The position numbers were made by a program, and so were the translations under genes. DNA of 58,898 nucleotides, taken from NCBI GenBank assembly GCA_021776135.1, contig JAJFGL010000007.1:1-58898 (forward strand), in the 5' to 3' direction. Below, piece after piece: positions 45,038 to 54,886 of this stretch; positions within the stretch are counted from its first letter, which is position 1; each line of letters opens with the position of its first letter. The stretch comes from Kiloniellaceae bacterium (GTDB lineage: Bacteria > Pseudomonadota > Alphaproteobacteria > Kiloniellales > J153). Under the pieces are notes generated by a model. That model saw nothing but the letters and a program-made list of their open reading frames with translations, did not search any database and had not been told where the DNA came from.

Positions 45038-47422
45038 ATGCTCTCGGCCAATCTGGAACAGACCCTTCACCGTGCCTTGGCTTACGCGAACGAGCGCCGG
45101 CACGAATACGCGACCTTGGAACACCTGCTGCTGTCCTTGACCGAGGACCCGGACGCGGTCGCGGTTCTGCGCGCCTGCGGCGTGGATATGGAGCGCCTGC
45201 GCGAAGACATTCACGACTACATCGACAACGAACTGGCCAATCTTATATCGGTCCAGCTAGGCGACGCCAAGCCGACCGCCGGCTTTCAGCGCGTGCTGCA
45301 ACGCGCCGCCATCCACGTTCAATCCTCGGGCCGCGAGGAGGTGACCGGCGCCAACGTCCTGGTCGCCATGTTCTCCGAACGCGAAAGCCACGCGGTATAT
45401 TTCCTGCAGGAACAGGAGATGAGCCGGCTCGACGCCCTCAACTACATCAGCCACGGCATCGCCAAGGTCGCCGGGCAATCCGAAGAGCGCACCGCCGAAG
45501 GCGCGGAAGAATCCGAGGACGGCGAAAAAGTCGTGCAAAAGGGCCGCGAGGCCCTGGATGCCTATTGCGTCGATCTCAACAAAAAGGCGGTCGAGGGCCG
45601 CATCGATCCCCTGATCGGCCGGGACCATGAGATCGAGCGCACGATTCAGGTGCTGTGCCGCCGGACCAAGAACAACCCGCTGTATGTCGGCGAGGCCGGT
45701 GTCGGCAAGACCGCGATCGCCGAGGGCCTGGCCCGGCGCATTGTCGAGAAGCAAGTGCCGGAGGTTTTGCACGACAACACGATCTTTGCCCTGGATTTGG
45801 GTGCGCTTCTGGCTGGAACCCGCTACCGCGGCGACTTCGAGGAACGCTTGAAGGCGGTTGTTACGGAGTTGGAGGCGCTCGACGGATCAATCCTGTTCAT
45901 CGACGAAATCCACACCGTGATCGGCGCCGGCGCGACATCGGGCGGCGCCATGGATGCCTCCAATCTGCTCAAGCCGGCCTTGCAGAAAGGCAGCCTGCGC
46001 TGCATGGGCTCGACCACCTACAAGGAATACCGCAACTACTTCGAAAAGGACCGCGCCTTGGTGCGGCGGTTTCAGAAGATCGATGTGAACGAGCCCTCGA
46101 TCGAGGATGCGGTGAAGATCCTGCGCGGTCTGAAACCCTATTACGAGGAACACCATAAGGTCCGCTACACCAACGAGGCGCTACGCACGGCGGTCGAGCT
46201 TTCGGCGCGCTACATCGGCGACCGGCGCTTGCCCGACAAGGCCATCGACGTGATCGACGAGGTTGGCGCCTCGCAAATGCTGCTACCCGAATCCCGGCGG
46301 CGTAAGGTCATGGGCGTGAAAGAGGTCGAAGCGGTGATCTCGAAAATCGCGCGCATTCCGCCCAAAACCGTGTCCAAGGACGACCGCACCGCGCTCCAGC
46401 ATCTTGGCCGCGACCTGCGGACCATGGTGTTCGGCCAGGACGATGCCATCGATGCCCTCTCGGCGGCCATCAAGCTCGCCCGCGCCGGTCTGCGCGAGCC
46501 GGAAAAGCCGATCGGTGCCTATCTTTTCTCCGGCCCCACGGGGGTTGGCAAAACCGAGGTCGCGCGCCAATTGGCGCTCTCCTTGGGGATTGAGCTAACC
46601 CGCTTCGACATGTCGGAGTATATGGAGCGGCACACGATTTCGCGCCTGATCGGCGCGCCGCCCGGCTATGTCGGCTTCGATCAGGGCGGGCTTCTGACCG
46701 ACGCCATCGACCAGCATCCTCATAGCGTTCTGCTGCTCGACGAGATCGAAAAGGCGCATCCCGATCTTTTCAACATCCTGCTGCAAGTCATGGATTACGG
46801 CAAATTGACCGACCACAACGGCAAGTCGGTCGATTTCCGCAATGTCATCCTGATCATGACCACTAACGCCGGCGCCGCCGATATGGCCAAGCCGGCCATG
46901 GGCTTCGAACGCGACGCGCGGATCGGCGACGATTCAGAAGCCATCACCCGTATGTTCACGCCGGAATTCCGCAACCGCTTGGATTCGATAATCAGCTTCA
47001 AGAATCTGGCGCCGGAGGTGATGTCGCGCATTGTCGATAAATTCGTCATGCAGCTCGAAACCCAGCTCGCCGACCGCAATGTGGCGATCGAGCTCAGCGA
47101 CGCGGCGCGCGAGTGGCTGGCGCGCAAGGGCTACGATCCGCTCAACGGCGCCCGGCCCTTGGCGCGGGTGATACAGGAACACCTCAAGCAGGCACTGGCC
47201 GACGAACTCCTGTTCGGCAAGCTCGCCAAGGGCGGTGTGGTCCGGGTCGAGATCAAGGACGATAAGCCCTGCTTCACCTTCACGGCCCCCACGCCGACGC
47301 GCAAGCGCCCACCCGGCAAGGGCTCCTCGGGCAAGGGATCGCCCAATAAGGACACGCCCGGAAAAGGCCCGTCGGGCAAGGGCGGTAACGCCAAGAAGGT
47401 CACGCCCGAACTGGTCGAGTAA
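45038..47422 (+). CDS. clpA: ClpA, ATPase subunit of the ClpAP protease
   Basis: ClpA unfolds substrates and feeds them to ClpP. The 794-residue protein has the N-terminal double Clp-repeat domain ([20 protein letters not shown]), AAA+ domain 1 ([32 protein letters not shown]) and domain 2 ([36 protein letters not shown]). [10 protein letters not shown] is where the ClpP-contact loop is expected. After about residue 750 there is an unusual low-complexity tail with repeated PGKG/SGKG units ([20 protein letters not shown] and onward). Operon with clpS. Confidence 0.97.
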   Translation: MLSANLEQTLHRALAYANERRHEYATLEHLLLSLTEDPDAVAVLRACGVDMERLREDIHDYIDNELANLISVQLGDAKPTAGFQRVLQRAAIHVQSSGREEVTGANVLVAMFSERESHAVYFLQEQEMSRLDALNYISHGIAKVAGQSEERTAEGAEESEDGEKVVQKGREALDAYCVDLNKKAVEGRIDPLIGRDHEIERTIQVLCRRTKNNPLYVGEAGVGKTAIAEGLARRIVEKQVPEVLHDNTIFALDLGALLAGTRYRGDFEERLKAVVTELEALDGSILFIDEIHTVIGAGATSGGAMDASNLLKPALQKGSLRCMGSTTYKEYRNYFEKDRALVRRFQKIDVNEPSIEDAVKILRGLKPYYEEHHKVRYTNEALRTAVELSARYIGDRRLPDKAIDVIDEVGASQMLLPESRRRKVMGVKEVEAVISKIARIPPKTVSKDDRTALQHLGRDLRTMVFGQDDAIDALSAAIKLARAGLREPEKPIGAYLFSGPTGVGKTEVARQLALSLGIELTRFDMSEYMERHTISRLIGAPPGYVGFDQGGLLTDAIDQHPHSVLLLDEIEKAHPDLFNILLQVMDYGKLTDHNGKSVDFRNVILIMTTNAGAADMAKPAMGFERDARIGDDSEAITRMFTPEFRNRLDSIISFKNLAPEVMSRIVDKFVMQLETQLADRNVAIELSDAAREWLARKGYDPLNGARPLARVIQEHLKQALADELLFGKLAKGGVVRVEIKDDKPCFTFTAPTPTRKRPPGKGSSGKGSPNKDTPGKGPSGKGGNAKKVTPELVE

Positions 47423-47431
47423 GCGCGGCGC

Positions 47432-48562
47432 ATGACCGCGTTGCCGGCCGATTGTCTCAGCGGTATCCGCGTTCTCGATCTCTCGCAATACCTGCCCGGG
47501 CCTTACGCGGCTCAGATGCTGGCCGATTTGGGTGCCGAGGTGGTGAAGATCGAACCGCCGGCGGGCGATCCCATGCGTGCCATCGGCCCGCGCGACGGCG
47601 ACGGCGTTTCCCCCTTCTACAAGCTGGTCAACGCGGGCAAGAGCGTGGTGTGCCTCGATCTCAAGTCGGATGGGGGCAAGGCGGTCCTGGAAACCCTGGT
47701 GCTCGGCGCCGACGTTCTGTTGGAATCCTTCCGCCCCAGCGCGCTGGCCCGGCTCGGCTTCGGATACGACTCGCTCAAAGCAATCAACCCGCGCCTGATC
47801 CACTGCGCCTTGTCCGGGTTTGGGCAAAGCGGGCCCTATGCCGAACGGGCCGGACACGACATTACCTATATGGCCTTGAGCGGCGGTCTGGCGACGTCGG
47901 GCACGGCCGGGCGGCCGGTTTTCGCGCACCCGCCCACGGCGGACTTCGCCGGGGCCATGCAGGCGGCCATGACCGTCCTGGCGGTGCTGCTGCGCCGGGG
48001 CCGGGACGGGCGCGGCGCGCATATCGATGTCAGCTTGTCGGAAACCGTGCTTGGCTGGCAGGCCATGGTTCTGACCGGCGCGCGGCGCGCCGGCTTCGCG
48101 CCGGAGCGGGGCAAGGCGCTGCTCACCGGCGGGGCGGCCTGTTATGGGATTTACGAAACGGCGGACAAACGCTTCGTTGCCTTGGGCGCCTTGGAGGAAA
48201 AGTTCTGGGTCAGTTTCTGCACCGCCATGGGACAGCCCGAGTGGATCGCCCGCCAAAACGGTGCTCTGCCTCAAGAGGGCCTTATCGCCGAGGTCGCGGC
48301 CGAGTTCCGGCGCGCGCCCTTGAGCGCCTGGGTGGAGCGTTTATCGGCGGTGGATTGCTGCTTTCAGCCGGTGCTGGAGCCCGGTGAAGTACCGGACGAT
48401 CCCCACATCCGCGCGCGCGGACTGGTGCAAGAAACCGCAAGCCCGGACGCGCGCGTCGAGGTTCTGTTCCCGGCCTTCTTCGACGGCCAGGCCCCGGCAA
48501 GCCGCGCGCCGCTGCGGGAACTCAGCGCCGAGGAAATTATGGACGCCTGGAGCGCCTGTTAG
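47432..48562 (+). CDS. Class III (CaiB/BaiF) CoA-transferase
   Basis: Moves CoA between carboxylic acids, or acts as a racemase-type relative. The 376-residue protein starts GIRVLDLSQYLPGPYAAQML and has ADLGAEVVKIEPPAGDPMRA and ESFRPSALARLGFGYDSLKA. The active-site Asp region is GHDITYMALSGGLA, and GRGAHIDVSLSETVL is also conserved. It could be an alpha-methylacyl-CoA racemase (some features match); the substrate is not known. It lies 9 bp after clpA, probably by chance of gene order. Confidence 0.9.
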   Translation: MTALPADCLSGIRVLDLSQYLPGPYAAQMLADLGAEVVKIEPPAGDPMRAIGPRDGDGVSPFYKLVNAGKSVVCLDLKSDGGKAVLETLVLGADVLLESFRPSALARLGFGYDSLKAINPRLIHCALSGFGQSGPYAERAGHDITYMALSGGLATSGTAGRPVFAHPPTADFAGAMQAAMTVLAVLLRRGRDGRGAHIDVSLSETVLGWQAMVLTGARRAGFAPERGKALLTGGAACYGIYETADKRFVALGALEEKFWVSFCTAMGQPEWIARQNGALPQEGLIAEVAAEFRRAPLSAWVERLSAVDCCFQPVLEPGEVPDDPHIRARGLVQETASPDARVEVLFPAFFDGQAPASRAPLRELSAEEIMDAWSAC

Positions 48563-48640
48563 GCCCACTGGCATTTGGCGTTCGCGCAGGGACGCGCTAT
48601 TCTCACTTAGCAACACCAGATGAGCCTTTGGGGGCTGGCG

Positions 48641-49447
48641 ATGAGTGAGAATGCGAAGATCGATCGGTCCCCGGCCAGCGCTCAGGTGAAAGGGCCTGAG
48701 GTGCGGCCTCTGGCCGTGGGCGATGTCCTGTCGGTGCTGGCGGCCGGATTGCGCGATTTCCGCGCCGCGCCCTTGTACGGCCTCTTCATCGGCGGGGTTT
48801 ACGCCCTGGGCGGATGGTTTCTCATCCTGCTGCTGATGTATTTCGGCCTACCGTATCTGGTTTATCCCCTGGCCGCCGGTTTCGCTTTCATCGCCCCCTT
48901 CATCGCGACCGTCTTGTATGCCGTCAGCCGCTGTCTCGAGCAGGGCGAGGACCTGTCCTGGGGCAAGGTTCTCGGTTCGGTACGCAGCGCCGCCGGGCGC
49001 GATTTGGGCTGGATGGCCCTGGTCACGGGGTTCATGTTGTTCATCTGGATGGACATCGCGGCACTGCTGTTCTTCGGTTTCCTCGGCCTGAAATCCTACA
49101 GCGCCGCGGAACTCTTGAGCGAGATTTTCACCACCCCCCTGGGTTTGCTGTTTCTCATGATCGGCAATGGGGTCGGGGCGGTCCTGGCCATGACGGTTTT
49201 TTCCTTGTCGGTGACCTCGTTCCCCATGCTCTATGACCGCGATATCGATTTCGTGACCGCCATGATCACCAGCGTGAAGGTGGTTATGAAGAGCCCGGCC
49301 GCCATGATTGTCTGGTGCGCGATCATCGCCGCCTTGATCGGGCTTTCCCTGTTATCGGGTTTCGTTGGGCTTTTGGCCGTCCTGCCGATTCTTGGCCATG
49401 CCTCCTGGCACCTCTACCGCCGCGCCGTCGGGCCCGCGCCGGGTTAA
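48641..49447 (+). CDS. DUF2189 integral membrane protein
   Basis: A 268-residue polytopic protein with about six hydrophobic helices. DVLSVLAAGLRDFRAAPLYG, GLFIGGVYALGGWFLILLLM and VTSFPMLYDRDIDFVTAMIT match the DUF2189 family of alphaproteobacteria, sometimes linked to cytochrome c oxidase genes (not seen here). The ATG at 48641 with GGGGG upstream is preferred over ATG at 48620. It converges on the GNAT gene with a 4-bp overlap. Function unknown. Confidence 0.85.
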   Translation: MSENAKIDRSPASAQVKGPEVRPLAVGDVLSVLAAGLRDFRAAPLYGLFIGGVYALGGWFLILLLMYFGLPYLVYPLAAGFAFIAPFIATVLYAVSRCLEQGEDLSWGKVLGSVRSAAGRDLGWMALVTGFMLFIWMDIAALLFFGFLGLKSYSAAELLSEIFTTPLGLLFLMIGNGVGAVLAMTVFSLSVTSFPMLYDRDIDFVTAMITSVKVVMKSPAAMIVWCAIIAALIGLSLLSGFVGLLAVLPILGHASWHLYRRAVGPAPG

Positions 49448-50607
49448 GCCTCGCCTTGGCGGAACGGCCCGTAGCCGGCGAGCAAGGACATCTCGGCTTT
49501 GACCTGACGCCGTTCTTGTTCAAGGAAATTCGCGATGGCGTCGCGCAATCCGGGGTTGGCGATCCAGTGGGCGCTATAGGTTTCGACCGGCAGGTAGCCG
49601 CGCTGGATTTTATGCTCGCCCTGGGCGCCGGCCTCGACGTATGTCAGACCCCGGCGAATTGCGAAGTCGATGGCCCGGTAATAGCAAGCCTCGAAATGCA
49701 GGAAGCGGTAGTCGCCCAGGCAGCCCCAGTTGCGCCCGTACAGGGTATCGGCGCCGATCAGGTTTAGGGCCCCCGCGACCGGCACGCCGCGATCCTCGGC
49801 CATGACCAGAGCGATGCGATCCGCCATGGTCTCGCCCAGGCGGTGAAAGAAGTCGCGGGTTAGATAAGGATGGCCCCACTTGCGGTCGGCGGTGGTCATG
49901 TAGAATTGGAAAAAAGCATCCCAGTGCCGAGGTTCGATCTCGTCCCCGGTTAGAGTGCGGACCTGGATGCCGCTTTCGGCGACCTTGGCTCTTTCCTTGC
50001 GGATCGTTTTGCGCTTGCGCGAGGTCAGGGCCCCTAGAAAATCGTCGAAGCTGGCATAGCCGGGGTTTTCGAATCGGTATTGCCGGCCTTGGCGAATCAG
50101 AAAACCGGCCGCGCGCAAGGTCTCGCACTCGGTTTGCGTAGGGAAGGTGACGTGCAGGGAGGAAACCTCAGCGCGCCGCGCGACTTCGCAGAGACCGGCG
50201 GCGAGCGTCGCTGTTACCGCGCCCCTGTCCGCGCCGGGATGGACCAGCAGGCGGGGTCCGGTCACCGGAGTGAAGGGCACGCAGGCTTGAAGTTTAGGAT
50301 AATAGCGCCCGCCGGCCCGCTCATAGGCATCGGCCCAGGCCCAATCGAAGACATATTCGCCGTAGGAATGGGACTTGAGGTAAAGCGGCACCGCGCCCAG
50401 CAAGGCCCCGTCCGGACTATCGAGAGCCAAGTGCCGGGCTTGCCAGCCGGTCTCGGCACAGGCCGAGGCGCTGTCCTCCAAGGCGCTCAGGAAAGCATGG
50501 CCGGCGAAGGGGTTATCCGTCCCCGCGCAGGCATTCCAAGCCGCTTCGGAGACATCGCCGATGCCGCGTAGTATCCGCAGCGCTCTAGCTTCGCCGTTGT
50601 CGGGCAT
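49444..50607 (-). CDS. FemAB/GNAT-like N-acyltransferase (DUF482 type)
   Basis: A 387-residue protein with a duplicated acetyltransferase fold. ALTSRKRKTIRKERAKVAES and HWDAFFQFYMTTADRKWGHP followed by YLTRDFF are signatures of the DUF482 family, which is grouped with peptidoglycan FemAB-type aminoacyltransferases. EAGAQGEHKIQRGYLPVETY near the end is also conserved. The ATG at 50607 has GGAG seven bases upstream. The real substrate of this family is not established. Confidence 0.86.
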   Translation of the reverse strand: MPDNGEARALRILRGIGDVSEAAWNACAGTDNPFAGHAFLSALEDSASACAETGWQARHLALDSPDGALLGAVPLYLKSHSYGEYVFDWAWADAYERAGGRYYPKLQACVPFTPVTGPRLLVHPGADRGAVTATLAAGLCEVARRAEVSSLHVTFPTQTECETLRAAGFLIRQGRQYRFENPGYASFDDFLGALTSRKRKTIRKERAKVAESGIQVRTLTGDEIEPRHWDAFFQFYMTTADRKWGHPYLTRDFFHRLGETMADRIALVMAEDRGVPVAGALNLIGADTLYGRNWGCLGDYRFLHFEACYYRAIDFAIRRGLTYVEAGAQGEHKIQRGYLPVETYSAHWIANPGLRDAIANFLEQERRQVKAEMSLLAGYGPFRQGEA

Positions 50608-50792
50608 AGCTAAGCTCCACCGGGGTTCGCGCACGCCAACCCATGCCCAAAAGCCCGCCTAAGCCAAGCGTACACGTACACCTAGGCTGCCCCGCGCCAG
50701 GGCTTGGCGGGAGATTCTGTCCCATTGCTCAGGATAACCACGATGCCGGGGCCGCGTGGGGCGGCGGGCATGGCGGGGTAGCCTTCAGCGGG

Positions 50793-50960
50793 TCAGGCGG
50801 CGATGCCTTCGCGCCAGGCGCTGGAGCTCTTGCAGGTCCGGCAGATTCGCTCTCCGGGCCAGGTGCTCGTGAATTCATCGCGGCACCTCAGGCACTTACG
50901 CGCCTTGCTCTCGTACTGACGGTCGGGTTCGGGTTTTGAGTTTTTCTCTGAACTGCTCAT
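50793..50960 (-). CDS. Small zinc-ribbon-like protein
   Basis: A 55-residue basic protein with two CxxC pairs: ARKCLRCRDEFTSTWPGERI and CRTCKSSSAW. They are spaced so four cysteines can bind one zinc. The ATG at 50960 is chosen; the open frame runs 23 codons further upstream into AT-rich DNA. Similar short zinc-ribbon proteins are common and uncharacterised in alphaproteobacteria; nucleic-acid binding is plausible. It stands alone downstream of an AT-rich intergenic region. Confidence 0.8.
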   Translation of the reverse strand: MSSSEKNSKPEPDRQYESKARKCLRCRDEFTSTWPGERICRTCKSSSAWREGIAA

Positions 50961-51078
50961 GCGCGGCACTTTAGCAACAACCTTAGAAAAATGCGACATA
51001 ATTGTTGCAGCGCAATAGCAATATTTCACAATTTTTTAACAATTTTTGCCGCTTTAGGGCCGTATATTCAAGTGTCGG

Positions 51079-51092
51079 GGGAATATATTCCC
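51079..51092. promoter_or_regulatory. Perfect 14-bp palindrome
   Basis: GGGAATATATTCCC lies in the AT-rich 175-bp spacer between the PuuA-like stop and the zinc-ribbon start. In the same spacer, GCAACAA (50974–50980) is complemented by TTGTTGC (51002–51008). These may be operators for the zinc-ribbon gene; the binding protein is unknown. Confidence 0.4.
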
Positions 51093-51135
51093 ATCTTCGT
51101 ATCCGCACATATTATGTCAGCGCGCTAGGCGGCTT

Positions 51136-52512
51136 TTATTCCGCCTGCAGGTACCAGGCATACTCCTTGGGGCTGATCTCATTCTCGAATGTTTCAAGCT
51201 CGGCCAGCTTACAGGCGCCATAGGCTTCGATATAGCCGGACCCGAAATAGTCGGCCAAGACGCGCGATTGGGCCAGGCGCTCCAGTGACCGGCGGGTCCG
51301 GAAGGGCAGGGTCTCGTCGAAGGCGTAGCCGGCGTTGCCATCGCTTGGGGGTGGCGCTTCCAGCTTGTTGGTTATGCCATGGTGAATCCCGGCCAGGGCC
51401 GTGGCCAGGGCCAGATAAGGGTTGGCGTCGGCGCCGGCCATGCGGTGTTCGATCCGCCGCGCACGGCCGGGTCCAAGCGGCACCCGCAAGGCGACCGAGC
51501 GGTTCTCGAAACCCCAGCAACGCCGGATCGGCACGAAGGTATCGGGCAGATAGCGGCGGAAGGAATTCACGTTGGGCGCCAGCATCGCCATGGACTCGGG
51601 CAGGATATCCAGGATCCCGGCGATGGCGTGTTTGAGGACCGGGCTGGCCGCTTCCTTGCCGCCGTCGAAGACGTTACGTCCGCGCTTGTCGAGCAAGCTG
51701 ACATGCAGGTGCAAGCCGCTGCCGGCGGCGTCCAGGTAGGGCTTGGGCATGAAGGTCACCTGATAGCCGTGGCGCCGCGCCACGCCCTTGACCGCGCGCT
51801 TGAACATGATGCAGAGGTCGGCGGCGCGCAGGGGATCGTCAACATGCTGCAGGTTGATCTCGAATTGACCGGGGGCGTATTCCGCCGTTATGGCGCCGGT
51901 TTCGATTCCTTGCGCCGCGCAGGCGCGGGCGATCTCGTCGAGCAGGGCGGCATAGGCATCGACTTCGACCATGCCGTACACCTGGGTGCCGCTTTCGCGC
52001 TGCCCCGTGACCGGGGAGAGGGGCGGTTGCGGCGCGCCGGTCTCGTCGCGGGCCGGGTCGATCAAGTAGAACTCAAGTTCGAAGGCGACCACGGGCCGCA
52101 GATCGAGTTCGGCCAGGCGCGCGGCCTGGGCGGCCAAGACATTGCGCGGCTCGTACTCATGGGGCGTGCCGTCGCCGTGGCTTAGGGTGACCATGACCTG
52201 GCAGGAAGCCGGATCGGACCAGGGCGCCGGTTTGAGAGTGCCTGGAATGACCTTGGCCACCCGGTCCGGATCGCCGTCGCTGAAGCCGATCCCGGCCGGA
52301 TCGTGACTGTGGCCCATGGTGTCGAGCAAGAACACCGAGCCGGGAAAAGCCAGGCCCTCGGTCATGATCTTGTCTAGCTGCGCGATCGGATAGCGCTTGC
52401 CCCGGACGACGCCGGAAAGATCGGCGAAGATGGCGTCCAGGTGGACAAGATCCGGGTGCGCGGCCAGGAATCTGGCGGTCTCGCGCGACGGTTTGGAAAG
52501 AGGTTTTGTCAT
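51136..52512 (-). CDS. Gamma-glutamylputrescine synthetase-like (PuuA-type) ligase
   Basis: A 458-residue glutamine-synthetase-fold enzyme. AFELEFYLIDPARD, EYAPGQFEINLQHVDDPLRA and GSGLHLHVSLLDKRGRNVFD form the metal/ATP site, and ENRSVALRVPLGPG followed by HRMAGADANPYLALA the nucleotide/glutamate site. The C-terminus FENEISPKEYAWYLQAE is a hallmark of PuuA-type enzymes that conjugate polyamines to glutamate. No other puu genes are adjacent; the related ligase at 15311 has an alcohol and an aldehyde dehydrogenase that could serve both. A single gene upstream of the AT-rich spacer. Confidence 0.88.
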   Translation of the reverse strand: MTKPLSKPSRETARFLAAHPDLVHLDAIFADLSGVVRGKRYPIAQLDKIMTEGLAFPGSVFLLDTMGHSHDPAGIGFSDGDPDRVAKVIPGTLKPAPWSDPASCQVMVTLSHGDGTPHEYEPRNVLAAQAARLAELDLRPVVAFELEFYLIDPARDETGAPQPPLSPVTGQRESGTQVYGMVEVDAYAALLDEIARACAAQGIETGAITAEYAPGQFEINLQHVDDPLRAADLCIMFKRAVKGVARRHGYQVTFMPKPYLDAAGSGLHLHVSLLDKRGRNVFDGGKEAASPVLKHAIAGILDILPESMAMLAPNVNSFRRYLPDTFVPIRRCWGFENRSVALRVPLGPGRARRIEHRMAGADANPYLALATALAGIHHGITNKLEAPPPSDGNAGYAFDETLPFRTRRSLERLAQSRVLADYFGSGYIEAYGACKLAELETFENEISPKEYAWYLQAE

Positions 52513-52548
52513 GGGGTTATTGGGCTCACGGCCTGGTTAAGAAAGTTA

Positions 52549-53673
52549 TTATCGCCATTCCGCGCGCACCGCCGGATCGTCTTCGAGGGCGAGGCGGCGG
52601 GCGCGCTCGCGCTCGATACTCGCCCCATCGGCCAGGCACCTCAAGGCCCAGACGGCCATGGCCCTGACCAGGGGCGAGTCGTCATCGAGCAGGTCTTCGG
52701 CCACCGCCGCTTGGCGCGGATCGCCGCTATTGCCGAGGGCGATGAGAACGTTGCGCACAAAGCGGCCGCGTCCGCTGCGCTTAATGGGCGAGCCCGAAAA
52801 CAGGCTTCGGAAATCGCCGTCGTTCAGCTTGGCCAGATCGGCCAGGCGCGGCGCGGTCAGTTCCGCGCGCGGCAGGAACGCCGGCTCGTTGGTGGCCTTG
52901 GCGAACTTGTTCCAGGGGCAAACCGCCAGGCAATCGTCGCAACCGTAAATACGGTTCCCCATGGCGCGGCGGAACTCTGGCGCGATATGGCCCTTATGCT
53001 CGATGGTCAAATAGGAGATGCAGCGCCGCGCGTCGATACGGTAAGGCGCGGGAAAGGCGCGGGTCGGGCAAACGTCCAGGCAGTTCTGGCACGACCCGCA
53101 ACGGTCGGCTTCCGCCGCATCGGGCGCTAAGACCAGGTCGCAATAAATCTCGCCCAGGAACAGCCAGGAGCCGAAATCGCGCGAGACCAGGTTGGTATGC
53201 TTGCCTTGCCAGCCCAGACCGGCCGCCTGGGCCAGGGGCTTTTCCATGACCGGCGCGGTATCGACAAAGACCTTGACCTGGCAAGCCAGTTCGCCGTGCA
53301 TCCAGCGCGCCAGGGCCTTGAGGCGTTTTTTGAGTAAGTCATGGTAATCGCGGTTGCGGGCATAGACCGAAATCGCCCCGCGCTCGCGCCGCTCCAACAA
53401 AGTCATGGGGTCTTGCGCCGGTGCGTAGTTCAGGGCCAGCACGATCACGCTGCGCGCCTCGGGCCACAGCACCTGGGGATCGCTTCGCCGCGCCGCCGTG
53501 CCGGCCAGCCAACCCATGTCGCCGTGATGCCCCTGGGCGATGTAACCGGCGAGGTTTTCCTTCGCCCCCGCACTCAGATTGGCGGGCGCGAAGCCGATCG
53601 CATCGAAACCCAGGTCCAGCGCCCGATCCCGGATCGCCGGCTTTGGATCGGGCGGTGTGCTATCCCCGTCCAC
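52549..53673 (-). CDS. queG: Epoxyqueuosine reductase QueG
   Basis: QueG reduces epoxyqueuosine to queuosine in tRNA with cobalamin and two [4Fe-4S] clusters. From a GTG at 53673, overlapping queF by 14 bp, the product has 374 residues. The cluster motifs are [16 protein letters not shown] and [29 protein letters not shown] and [20 protein letters not shown] belong to the cobalamin-binding domain, and the HEAT-like C-terminus ends [13 protein letters not shown]. The start is uncertain because the frame is open upstream, but the earlier residues are antisense-like to queF. Confidence 0.94.
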   Translation of the reverse strand: MDGDSTPPDPKPAIRDRALDLGFDAIGFAPANLSAGAKENLAGYIAQGHHGDMGWLAGTAARRSDPQVLWPEARSVIVLALNYAPAQDPMTLLERRERGAISVYARNRDYHDLLKKRLKALARWMHGELACQVKVFVDTAPVMEKPLAQAAGLGWQGKHTNLVSRDFGSWLFLGEIYCDLVLAPDAAEADRCGSCQNCLDVCPTRAFPAPYRIDARRCISYLTIEHKGHIAPEFRRAMGNRIYGCDDCLAVCPWNKFAKATNEPAFLPRAELTAPRLADLAKLNDGDFRSLFSGSPIKRSGRGRFVRNVLIALGNSGDPRQAAVAEDLLDDDSPLVRAMAVWALRCLADGASIERERARRLALEDDPAVRAEWR

Positions 53674-54124
53674 GGTACGGCGGCACGCCTTGATCGGGCA
53701 GCCACAGATCTTCGGGCGGCACGCCGGACTGATAGAAGACGTCGATGGGGATACCGCCTCGCGGATACCAATAGCCGCCGATACGCAGCCATATGGGCTC
53801 CGCCGCATCGAGAATACGCTCCGCGATCTCGACCGTGCAGCCTTCGTGAAAGGCGCCGTGATTGCGGTACGAGGTCAAGAACAGCTTTAGGGACTTGCTC
53901 TCGATCAGGGCCTCGTCGGGCGCGTAATCGATGACCAGATGGGCGAAATCCGGCTGCCCCGTGACCGGGCACAGGGAGGTGAACTCCGGGCAGGTAAACC
54001 GCACCAGATAAAGCGAATCGGGGCGCGGATTAGGCACGGTCTCCAGTATCGCCTCCTGGGGCGAGGCCGGTGCTTTGCCATCGCCGCCCAGAAGGGTCAG
54101 GGACTCATAGGTGGTATCGGACAT
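53660..54124 (-). CDS. queF: NADPH-dependent 7-cyano-7-deazaguanine reductase QueF
   Basis: QueF reduces preQ0 to preQ1, the base inserted by Tgt. The 154-residue unimodular protein has the catalytic cysteine in [20 protein letters not shown] and the QueF motif [28 protein letters not shown]-like C-terminal residues ([19 protein letters not shown]) complete the T-fold. It lies just upstream of queG, with tgt and queA about 2–4 kb away, so most late queuosine steps are encoded in this window. Confidence 0.96.
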   Translation of the reverse strand: MSDTTYESLTLLGGDGKAPASPQEAILETVPNPRPDSLYLVRFTCPEFTSLCPVTGQPDFAHLVIDYAPDEALIESKSLKLFLTSYRNHGAFHEGCTVEIAERILDAAEPIWLRIGGYWYPRGGIPIDVFYQSGVPPEDLWLPDQGVPPYRGRG

Positions 54125-54251
54125 GGAGGCCTCGCCGCTGTTTCTGGCGCCAGTCTATAACATGTCCAGGGGAAATGCTTTAGGATCGTGCGGGAGGCGG
54201 GTTACACTACCGGATCTTCCAAGTGGGACCATGAGGGATGGAGGTAACGCC

Positions 54252-54680
54252 ATGTCGGCGGCCAGCGGAAAATGCCTTTGCGGCGCGGTGAGCTTCACGG
54301 CCGAGGCGGTCAAAACCCGCCATCATGCTTGCCATTGCGGCATGTGCCGGCGCTGGGCGGGTGGGGCCCTGCTCGCCACAGCGGTCGAAGGGGTGCGCTT
54401 TCAGGGTGAGGAAAACCTGGCCACCTACCGATCCTCGGACTGGGCCGAGCGGGGTTTCTGCAAGCGCTGCGGCACCAATCTCTTCTACCACCTGATTCCA
54501 GCCGGCCAATACATGATGTGCGTGGGCAGCTTCGACGACCCCACGGCCTTCAAGCTGGCAAGCGAAATTTTCGTTGACCACCGGCCCGAGGGTTACGGCT
54601 TCACCGGTGATCTGCCGCAATATACCGAAGCCGAGTTCATGGCGAAATACGTGACAGGCGGAGATGGAAAAACCAAGTAG
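54252..54680 (+). CDS. GFA-family zinc protein
   Basis: A 142-residue protein of the glutathione-dependent formaldehyde-activating (Gfa/CENP-V) family. It has two zinc sites: KCLCGAVSF with HHACHCGMCRRWAGGALLAT, and GFCKRCGTNLFYHLIPAGQ. The ATG at 54252 has GGAGG upstream. The founding member condenses formaldehyde with glutathione, but most relatives have no proven activity. It is divergent from queF. Confidence 0.88.
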   Translation: MSAASGKCLCGAVSFTAEAVKTRHHACHCGMCRRWAGGALLATAVEGVRFQGEENLATYRSSDWAERGFCKRCGTNLFYHLIPAGQYMMCVGSFDDPTAFKLASEIFVDHRPEGYGFTGDLPQYTEAEFMAKYVTGGDGKTK

Positions 54681-54886
54681 AGTCATGTAGGGCGAGCTGG
54701 CGAAGCGGAAATAGTAGTGGGTTTATTAATTCGGTTGTGAAACCCTTGCCGGAGAAGAGGGAATCGGCTTTCTAGCATTCAATTCTAGCGCCGCCGCGGC
54801 CCTCGCATGATGCGGGCGTATCTCAATCCATTGTCGCGCCAAGTTTTTTAAAACCGCCGTGCCGGTAAGCACAAAAGGTAGCTCGC

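Noticed and set aside
47432-48562. Idea that the CoA-transferase belongs functionally to clpS-clpA because it follows by 9 bp
   Set aside because: No mechanistic link is known and close spacing alone is common in compact genomes.
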